A stretch of 5,449 bases of DNA, taken from contig DKER01000017.1 in the NCBI GenBank assembly GCA_002452555.1, positions 1 through 5,449 on the forward strand. The letters are read 5' to 3'. The notes beneath the pieces were generated by a model. The model saw nothing but the letters and a program-made list of their open reading frames with translations. It did not search any database and had not been told where the DNA came from. The translations under genes were made by a program, and so were the position numbers. The DNA is from Fidelibacterota bacterium UBA6817 (GTDB taxonomy: Bacteria; Fidelibacterota; Fidelibacteria; Fidelibacterales; Fidelibacteraceae). Positions 1 through 5,449 of the stretch are shown here, piece after piece; positions within the stretch are counted from its first letter, which is position 1, and the number at the start of each line of letters is the position of its first letter.

Positions 1-1
1 G

Positions 2-2839
2 GATGAAATTCCTGCCTGGATAGGCCGGCAGACAAAAGTGGATAGTGTAATTGTTGATGAGAAAAAAGGAGAAATTCATATTTATCTGAATCGTTCTTTC
101 TCTTTTTTCCCATACAGGGAAGAAATCGTCGAACAAATATATTCAGATCTTAAAAAGAATTTGGGATGGCGCTACAGAAACCGGTCTGTGACCCTATATA
201 CACTTGGGACTCCCATTTCTGAATTGATTCCAAATATATACAGAGATAAAACAGAGCGGGATGAACAAAGAGCCGGCAGAATGACCCTTCGGCCGGATCC
301 TCTTGTTAGAAATTTAAGCAAAGGCATAGAGCCGTCTTACGGATTATCCGGCAATGCCATTGCATTATGGCACAGTCATGGATGGTATTACAATCTGAAA
401 AAAGACCGTTGGGAATGGGAACGTCCGCGCCTTTTTGAAACAGCTGAGGATAAACTTCCCCTATCTTTTATGATCCCCTATATCATACCCATGCTGGAAA
501 ATGCGGGAGGAACCGTTTTTGTTGCCCGTGAACGGGATACGCAGGTCTATGAAGTGATCGTGGATAATGATTCCTCCGATTCCTTATCCTACCGGGAAAA
601 AGGAGATTGGGAGACCAGTGAAATTCCCGGATTTGCTGTGGGAAATCCTCCGTATGAAAATAACATCAATCCTTTCCGGTTGGGCACTGTCCGGCGGGCT
701 GTTGCCGATTCAGCGAAATCAGCTCAAATCCGGTGGATACCTCATATTCCCGAATCAGGGCGTTATGCGGTGTATGTCTCTTATGAACACCATCCCGGGA
801 ATGTGACCGATGCCCGGTATACCGTGTATCACAAAGGCGGCCAGACTGAATTTGCGGTCAATCAGACAATGGGAGGAAGGACCTGGATTTTCCTGGATTA
901 TTTTGAATTTGAAGCCGGATCGAATCCGGAACACGGATCTGTGTCACTAACGAATTATACAGAAAGCGATGGACTCGCAGTAAGCGCAGATGCTGTAAAA
1001 TTCGGGGGAGGTATGGGGGATGTGGCCCGAAATGGTCGTCTCAGCGGCCGTCCCCGCTGGCTGGAAGCCTCCCGTTATTATCTGCGGTTCGCAGGTATGC
1101 CAGACACATTGGTTTATGATTTTCATGCTGATACTCTTGATTATAATGATGATTATAAAAGCCGGGGTGAATGGGCCAATTACCTGAAAGGCGCACCCTA
1201 CGGTCCCAATGCAGACCGCGATGTGCCGGGACTTGGAATTCCTGTGGATCTGAGTTTTTCTTTCCATACGGACGCAGGAATCCGTAAAGACGGGCGCTCT
1301 GTGGGAACGCTTTCCATTTACAGTATCTTTGACGAAAAAAGAAACCGGGATTTTCCGGATGGTCAGTCAAGACTTGCAAGTCGGGATTATGCTGATATTC
1401 TTCAAACAGAAATTGTAAATGATACACGGGCTTTGTTCGATCCGTTCTGGACACGCAGACATCTGATGCAGGGGATGTATGCGGAAGCCGTACGGCCTAA
1501 TATGCCCGGGGGACTATTGGAACTTCTCTCTCATCAAAATTTTTATGATATGAAATTCACCTGGGATCCTCGCTATCGCTTTCATATCAGCCGTTCCATT
1601 TATAAAGCTATGCTGAAGTTTATTGCTGATCAATACGACAGACCCTATGTAGTTCAACCCCTGCCTGTAGATCATTTTACCATGGAGAGTCCGGAAAAGG
1701 GGTCCGTTGTGTTGAAATGGCAACCGGTCTCTGATCCGCTTGAACCCACGGCTGAACCTGAATCCTACCGGGTCTATATCCGTGAGGAAGGAAAAGCTTT
1801 TGATAACGGACATCCTGTTGAAAAGACGTCTTACATCATCCCGGATTTGGATATGGACAAAATCTACTCCTTCAAAGTGACAGCCGTTAATACGGGCGGA
1901 GAAAGCTTCCCGTCTGAAATTCTGTCTGCCGGATTTTCTTCCCGATCGGATACAATCGTTTGGGTGATCAACGGATTTGACAGGATCAGCGGTCCCGCTA
2001 CGGTAGAAGCAAACATTTTTGAAGGATTTGCCGGGTTTATAGATATGGGTGTACCGGACGGTAACGATTTTCTCTTCACCGGCCGTCAGACGGACTGGGC
2101 GCCTTCATCTCCCTTCCTTACCAATGATGCGCCCGGGCACGGGGCCAGTATGGCTTATCACGAACAAAAGGTAACACCCGGGAATACTCATGATTTTCCG
2201 GTTGTGTACGGCCGGTCCATCCTTCAGGCGGGGTACAGTTTTCTTTCCACATCTGACGAAGCGGTTGTCAACGTACCGGACAGACTGAAAGAGGCCGCGG
2301 CAATTGTCCTGATCCTGGGGGAAGAGAAGACGACCCCCGGACCATATCCGGGTATGAAGGCGGATTTTCAAACCTTTGATCCGGAACTTCAGTCTTTGAT
2401 CAAAACCTATCTGAACGGAGGAGGGAAGATGTTCATTTCCGGTTCATATGTGGGTACGGATCTTTTTAAAAACGGAAAAAGCAAAGCAGACAGCCTCTTT
2501 GCCAGGGATGTGCTGAAATTTACTCTGGCATCTCCCTATGCAGAATGGGGCGGAAAGGTCATTTCCTTTGAGGATACATTCCTGAAAGACGGTACAACTC
2601 TTTCCTTCAACACCCGTTATCATCCGGAGATCTACCAGGCGGAAGCGGTGGATGCCATCGATCCGGTGGACTCCCTGGCGACAACTATCCTCCGCTACGG
2701 GGATAATTACTACAGTGCCGCCGTGGCTTATGACGGTGATTACCGCCATGTTGTAATGGGTTTCCCCTTTGAAACAATCCTGGAGAAAGAGGACAGGCAT
2801 CTTCTGATGGATGCCGTATTAAGGTTTCTGTTTAAATAA
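2..2839 (+). CDS. Secreted N-acetylmuramoyl-L-alanine amidase-like protein with inserted golvesin-like domain, FN3 domain and C-terminal GATase/ThuA-like domain (5' partial)
   Basis: Probable exported zinc hydrolase acting on peptidoglycan or another cell-surface amide; the substrate is inferred. The frame is open to the left edge, so the start and any signal peptide lie upstream; the GTG at 38 is only the first internal candidate. Counting it as residue 1: residues 1-100 form an alpha-beta domain. About 105-172 is the first half of an Amidase_3-like domain, with a WHSHG motif (H114 as likely zinc ligand), Glu (E137 best spaced, or E134) and a V-x-x-A-R-E-R-D strand end. About 173-325 is a golvesin-like beta-sandwich (VIVDND start, YHKGG near 264-268, ADAVKF end). 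About 335-535 is the second amidase half, with SFHTDAG (H410) and LLELLSHQN (E495, the usual catalytic Glu position). FN3 spans about 546-632. About 638-933 is a glutamine-amidotransferase/ThuA-like fold with Ser803 where a Cys nucleophile would sit. The protein has no cysteine, fitting an extracytoplasmic location. Relatives are often labelled xanthan lyase, which the amidase motifs do not support. The fold is confident; the substrate is not. Confidence 0.93.
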   Translation, partial: DEIPAWIGRQTKVDSVIVDEKKGEIHIYLNRSFSFFPYREEIVEQIYSDLKKNLGWRYRNRSVTLYTLGTPISELIPNIYRDKTERDEQRAGRMTLRPDPLVRNLSKGIEPSYGLSGNAIALWHSHGWYYNLKKDRWEWERPRLFETAEDKLPLSFMIPYIIPMLENAGGTVFVARERDTQVYEVIVDNDSSDSLSYREKGDWETSEIPGFAVGNPPYENNINPFRLGTVRRAVADSAKSAQIRWIPHIPESGRYAVYVSYEHHPGNVTDARYTVYHKGGQTEFAVNQTMGGRTWIFLDYFEFEAGSNPEHGSVSLTNYTESDGLAVSADAVKFGGGMGDVARNGRLSGRPRWLEASRYYLRFAGMPDTLVYDFHADTLDYNDDYKSRGEWANYLKGAPYGPNADRDVPGLGIPVDLSFSFHTDAGIRKDGRSVGTLSIYSIFDEKRNRDFPDGQSRLASRDYADILQTEIVNDTRALFDPFWTRRHLMQGMYAEAVRPNMPGGLLELLSHQNFYDMKFTWDPRYRFHISRSIYKAMLKFIADQYDRPYVVQPLPVDHFTMESPEKGSVVLKWQPVSDPLEPTAEPESYRVYIREEGKAFDNGHPVEKTSYIIPDLDMDKIYSFKVTAVNTGGESFPSEILSAGFSSRSDTIVWVINGFDRISGPATVEANIFEGFAGFIDMGVPDGNDFLFTGRQTDWAPSSPFLTNDAPGHGASMAYHEQKVTPGNTHDFPVVYGRSILQAGYSFLSTSDEAVVNVPDRLKEAAAIVLILGEEKTTPGPYPGMKADFQTFDPELQSLIKTYLNGGGKMFISGSYVGTDLFKNGKSKADSLFARDVLKFTLASPYAEWGGKVISFEDTFLKDGTTLSFNTRYHPEIYQAEAVDAIDPVDSLATTILRYGDNYYSAAVAYDGDYRHVVMGFPFETILEKEDRHLLMDAVLRFLFK

Positions 2840-2867
2840 TATTCAATAATTGAAGTAATACTTTGTT

Positions 2868-2903
2868 CTGGCCCGGTGACGTGTGTTACCGGGTCAGTTT
2901 TTT
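2868..2903 (+). terminator. Rho-independent terminator of the + strand amidase-like gene
   Basis: A 13-bp stem has its left arm at 2868-2880 (CTGGCCCGGTGAC) and right arm at 2885-2897 (GTTACCGGGTCAG), with a GTGT tetraloop and six T residues at 2898-2903. All 13 positions pair in the + strand transcript, two as G-U wobbles. In the - strand transcript those two become A-C mismatches and no U-run follows, so the element reads as a terminator for the + strand only. It starts 28 bases after the stop at 2839. The right arm and T-run overlap the last codons and stop of the convergent amidohydrolase gene, which ends at 2886. Confidence 0.87.
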
Positions 2904-4301
2904 ATACGGGAGAATGTCTTGGGCTTTGGCCACCAGCTGGTCTGACAGGTTTTGATGGCTTGCAATGTGAGAATGTTCGTCAAATCCTTTGATTGCCCCT
3001 TTTTCTACCACGATTTTTCCGTTTACAATGGAATAATCCACCGGCTCCATAGTCACATTAAAGACCAATGCCGCCGCAGGATCGTGCTGTGCCCCGGCAT
3101 ATTCCAGACGGTCCATGGAGACCATGATCAAGTCGGCGCATTTTCCCGGAAGGATTTGTCCAATATCCTCGCGCCCCAAAGCTTTCGCTCCGCCGACCGT
3201 TCCCATCCAGAGGACATCACCGGCAGTCAGGCGGAATTCCGGTTCGCGTAATCTGGAAAGCAGCATGGCCTGACGGAGTTCCATAAGCATGTTGGAGGAA
3301 TCGTTGGAGGCGGATCCGTCCACGCCGATTCCCACGTTGATACCGGCTTTCAACATCTCTTTTATGTGTGCAATACCGGAGCTTAACCGCATATTGGATG
3401 AAGGACAGTGGGCAACACCTATTCCCGCTTTGCCTCCGCGACGGATTTCATCCTCATTCAAATAAATGGAATGGGCGAACCAGGCGTGTGAATCGATCCA
3501 ATTCAGGGATTCCATGTAATCGAAAGGACGTTGGCCGAAATTTTCCATACAGAAATTTTCTTCATCTTTTGTTTCCGCCAGATGAGTGTGAATTTGCAGA
3601 TTGTATTCCCGGCCGATTTTTGCCGTTTCTTGCATCAGGTCCCGGGTCACGGAAAAAGGGGAACAGGGTGCCAGGGCAACCCGGATCATGGCGCCGGGAG
3701 ACGGATCATGATACGTTTTGATCAGGCGGAGGGTATCCTCAAGAATTTCTTGTTCCGTCTGGGTCACATCATCGGGTGGCAGCCCTCCGTCTTTTTGACT
3801 CATGGACATGGATCCCCGAGTGGGTTGAAAACGGATGCCCAGTTCACGGGCTGCTTCAATTTCCCGGTCGATGAGGATATCTTCCGCCTGTCGAGGGAAG
3901 AGATACAAATGGTCCGAACTGGTGGTACAGCCGGATTTTAGAAGTTCCGCCAGAGCGGTTTTGGCACTCACATAAAAGGCTTCGCCGCTGATTCCCCGCC
4001 AGATTTCATAATGGGTTATTAGCCAGTCGAAGAGCTCGGAATTCTGGGTAGCTACCACATTTCGGGTAAGGGTTTGAAAAAAGTGATGGTGTGTATTGAC
4101 CAGTCCCGGCAAGACAACCATACGGGATGCGTCAATTACTGTATTGGCATGGCCGGCAAAAGGTTCAGGACCGGCCGATACGATTTGATTGCCTTCGATA
4201 TAAATGTGTCCCCCGGAAAAGGCATCCAGCAAATCGCTTCCATCCTTCCAGTCCCTTTTCATCCGGCAGGTCAGGCGGGGATTTTTAATCAGAATGGACA
4301 T
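2886..4301 (-). CDS. Amidohydrolase of the 8-oxoguanine deaminase type (SsnA/COG0402, TRZ/ATZ family)
   Basis: Predicted cytoplasmic metal-dependent deaminase of an amino-substituted heterocycle. The closest match I recognise is 8-oxoguanine deaminase (8-oxoguanine to urate plus ammonia), characterised as Pa0142 of Pseudomonas aeruginosa. The 471 residues are a normal full length. Residues about 1-65 and 380-440 make the small beta-sandwich domain, enclosing a TIM barrel. The metal site is complete: NTHHH (H71, H73), HTHLAE (H240, with E243 the catalytic acid), WFAHS (H277) and GVDGSASND (D328). Stretches shared with the 8-oxoguanine branch, from memory, are SGCTT (123-127), RGSMSM with DGGLPP (162-176), APCSPFSVT (211-219) and HCPSSNMRLSSG (298-309). 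The ATG overlaps the upstream gene's TAA by one base, and no clear Shine-Dalgarno sequence precedes it, so translation is probably coupled. Guanine, isocytosine or another azaheterocycle remains possible as substrate. The family call is firm; the exact substrate is moderately supported. Confidence 0.93.
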   Translation of the reverse strand: MSILIKNPRLTCRMKRDWKDGSDLLDAFSGGHIYIEGNQIVSAGPEPFAGHANTVIDASRMVVLPGLVNTHHHFFQTLTRNVVATQNSELFDWLITHYEIWRGISGEAFYVSAKTALAELLKSGCTTSSDHLYLFPRQAEDILIDREIEAARELGIRFQPTRGSMSMSQKDGGLPPDDVTQTEQEILEDTLRLIKTYHDPSPGAMIRVALAPCSPFSVTRDLMQETAKIGREYNLQIHTHLAETKDEENFCMENFGQRPFDYMESLNWIDSHAWFAHSIYLNEDEIRRGGKAGIGVAHCPSSNMRLSSGIAHIKEMLKAGINVGIGVDGSASNDSSNMLMELRQAMLLSRLREPEFRLTAGDVLWMGTVGGAKALGREDIGQILPGKCADLIMVSMDRLEYAGAQHDPAAALVFNVTMEPVDYSIVNGKIVVEKGAIKGFDEHSHIASHQNLSDQLVAKAQDILPYKKLTR

Positions 4302-4303
4302 TA
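4299..4303 (-). promoter_or_regulatory. TAATG stop-start overlap coupling the PLP enzyme and amidohydrolase genes
   Basis: Read on the - strand, the TAA stop of the PLP enzyme gene (4303-4301) shares its last A with the ATG of the amidohydrolase (4301-4299). The best upstream purine run is a short AGG about 12 bases before the ATG, too weak and too far to be a convincing ribosome binding site. Reinitiation by ribosomes that finish the upstream gene is the likeliest way the amidohydrolase is translated, which would tie the output of the two proteins together. The overlap is seen directly; coupling is inferred. Confidence 0.8.
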
Positions 4304-5449
4304 TTTCAAAAGGCCTGTTTTATCGTTAAAGGCTTTGATCATTTCATCGATTTTCGGGGTCATTTGATGAATTGAACCCCAGTATTCTTCTGTGTCATAC
4401 CACTGAGCGTTCAGTTCGTCCAGGTCTTTTTCCTGCTGTTCAATCCAGGTGTAATATTTCAGATTATGGATCCGTTTCTTTTCGTAATAATCCAGTTCCA
4501 ACATATGATCGATCGTGATCTGATTCAGGATTTCACTGTCCCGGATGGCATCATCCCGGGAATATTCGCCATACTTTTCATGGGCTTCTTGCATGCGGGA
4601 ATGATAGAGTTCCATTGAATCGGTGAAGACGGTCAGGACAATATCCTTCTCCGTGAGTTCATTGTATTTGGCATATTTAATGGCTGCCACCATATTTCCG
4701 ATGGATGAAATACCCAGGAGATCCAGATTTTCCACAAGGTCTTGTTTGATTCCCTGGTTTATCAAATACTCTTTCCCATTCTCCTCGTTAAACAGGCGCA
4801 TCAGGCGGATGGTATGTTCGTCATCCACGGCGATCACGAAGTCTGTATTTTTTACATTGTGGATCCAGGGGACGTGTTTATCGCCAATGCCTTCAATGCG
4901 ATGACCGCCGAAGCCGTTATTGAGGAGGGTGGGGCACTGGAGGGCTTCTGCCACGGTGATTTTGGATGCGGGAAATTTTTCTTTCAGGTAATCGCCGCAG
5001 GCCAGGGTTCCGGCTGAACCGGAGGACGATATCACACCGGAGTAACGGTCTCCGGGTTTCATTTCCTTTTCTAGCACCTCTTCCATTGCCCGGCCGGTGA
5101 CTTCATAATGCCACAAATGGTTGCCAAGTTCTTCGAATTGGTTAAAAATGACGACATGGCGGCCCCTGGACCGCTTAAGTTCCCAGCATTTGTCGAAAAT
5201 TTCCTTCACATTGCTTTCACAGCCCGGCGTAGCAATCACTTCGCCGGCGACCCGGGAAAGCCATTCAAAGCGTTCCCGGGACATCTCTTCCGGGAGGATG
5301 GCGATAGATTCACAGGCCAAAAGGGCAGAATTGTAGGCCCCGCCGCGACAGTAATTACCCGTGGATGGCCAGACTGCTTTCTGGGATGTTGGGTCAAACT
5401 GTCCTGTTACCAATCGGGGAACCAGGCAGCCGAAGGTTGCTCCCACCTT
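4301..5449 (-). CDS. PLP-dependent fold-type II enzyme, cysteine synthase-like with C-terminal extension (5' partial)
   Basis: A pyridoxal-phosphate enzyme of the cysteine synthase / threonine synthase superfamily (PALP domain); its reaction is unknown. The frame is open to the right edge, so the N-terminus is missing. The GTG at 5446 is probably an internal Val, preceded by a Lys codon at 5449-5447. Counting that Val as residue 1: STGNY (28-32) matches the CysK TSGNTG loop with Asn31 near PLP. LPEEMSRER (51-59) matches the CysK helix MPETMS-x-ER. SSGSAGTLACG (141-151) is the phosphate-binding loop. HRIEGIG (182-188) through P193 matches CysK HKIQGIG...P, and GISS (245-248) supplies the Ser expected to contact the pyridine nitrogen. 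About 133 residues follow that Ser, against about 50 in CysK. The extra part is acidic, aromatic and probably helical. It precedes the amidohydrolase in the same transcript. Automated labels are likely cysteine synthase or PLP-dependent protein beta subunit. True O-acetylserine sulfhydrylase activity is doubtful because the Asn loop differs and the tail is long. Confidence 0.92.
   Translation of the reverse strand, partial: KVGATFGCLVPRLVTGQFDPTSQKAVWPSTGNYCRGGAYNSALLACESIAILPEEMSRERFEWLSRVAGEVIATPGCESNVKEIFDKCWELKRSRGRHVVIFNQFEELGNHLWHYEVTGRAMEEVLEKEMKPGDRYSGVISSSGSAGTLACGDYLKEKFPASKITVAEALQCPTLLNNGFGGHRIEGIGDKHVPWIHNVKNTDFVIAVDDEHTIRLMRLFNEENGKEYLINQGIKQDLVENLDLLGISSIGNMVAAIKYAKYNELTEKDIVLTVFTDSMELYHSRMQEAHEKYGEYSRDDAIRDSEILNQITIDHMLELDYYEKKRIHNLKYYTWIEQQEKDLDELNAQWYDTEEYWGSIHQMTPKIDEMIKAFNDKTGLLK

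Noticed and set aside
38..40. GTG as the translation start of the + strand gene
   Set aside because: The frame is open from position 2 (reading DEIPAWIGRQTK before it), no ribosome binding site precedes it, and an exported protein should have a signal peptide upstream.
1041..1454. 137-codon open frame on the - strand
   Set aside because: It lies inside the amidase-like gene, whose own frame carries catalytic motifs across this region; its translation has no recognisable domain.
2..2839. Xanthan lyase as the product name
   Set aside because: That label spreads by shared accessory domains. The catalytic motifs visible here are those of an Amidase_3-type zinc hydrolase, not of a polysaccharide lyase.
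2842..2854. Small hairpin TTCAA-TAA-TTGAA as a terminator for the - strand transcript
   Set aside because: Only five A/T-rich pairs and no following T-run in either direction; too weak to call.
3531..3941. 136-codon open frame on the + strand
   Set aside because: It is antisense to the amidohydrolase gene, whose frame is fully explained by family motifs; its translation looks like a random shadow rich in Cys, Phe and His.
2886..4301. Assignment as SsnA of the selenium/purine cluster, guanine deaminase or atrazine chlorohydrolase
   Set aside because: Same superfamily, but the DGGLPP, APCSPFSVT and HCPSSNMRLSSG stretches fit the 8-oxoguanine deaminase branch better as far as I can recall; E. 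coli SsnA differs at the histidine motif (SHNHF) and elsewhere.
5444..5446. GTG as the translation start of the PLP enzyme
   Set aside because: The frame continues to the window edge and the preceding Lys is at the expected PLP-lysine spacing; a start here would delete the first part of the fold.

Overview
The window holds three protein-coding genes and almost no spare DNA. One gene is on the + strand (a 5'-truncated secreted cell-wall amidase-like protein). Two are on the - strand and form a tightly overlapping pair: a PLP-dependent fold-type II enzyme, also 5'-truncated, followed by an amidohydrolase resembling 8-oxoguanine deaminase. I see no RNA genes, mobile elements, CRISPR arrays or long repeats.

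The likely source is a member of Bacteroidota or a related FCB-group lineage. The amidase / golvesin-like / FN3 / C-terminal alpha-beta architecture of the first gene is typical of large exported proteins there, and no clear Shine-Dalgarno sequence precedes the one internal start that can be judged. This is inferred from protein architecture only. Base composition is roughly balanced and does not decide it.

Layout: positions 2-2839 (+) encode at least 945 residues with no cysteine. An N-terminal alpha-beta domain is followed by an Amidase_3-like zinc hydrolase domain interrupted by a golvesin-like beta-sandwich, then a fibronectin type III domain, then a glutamine-amidotransferase/ThuA-like domain without a Cys nucleophile. 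A short intergenic stretch (2840-2885) carries a strong intrinsic terminator for this gene. Its right arm and T-run extend into the 3' end of the convergent - strand gene. Positions 2886-4301 (-) encode the deaminase-like amidohydrolase with a complete metal site. Positions 4301-5449 (-) encode the PLP enzyme, whose TAA stop overlaps the ATG of the amidohydrolase by one base (TAATG).

The - strand pair probably forms part of one transcript running leftwards from a promoter outside the window, perhaps for catabolism or salvage of a purine or another nitrogen heterocycle coupled to amino-acid chemistry. The pairing is the most intriguing point, but the joint pathway is inference. The + strand gene is convergent to the pair and probably functionally unrelated. 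Both edge genes continue beyond the window, so their GTG codons at 38 and 5446 should not be taken as real starts.
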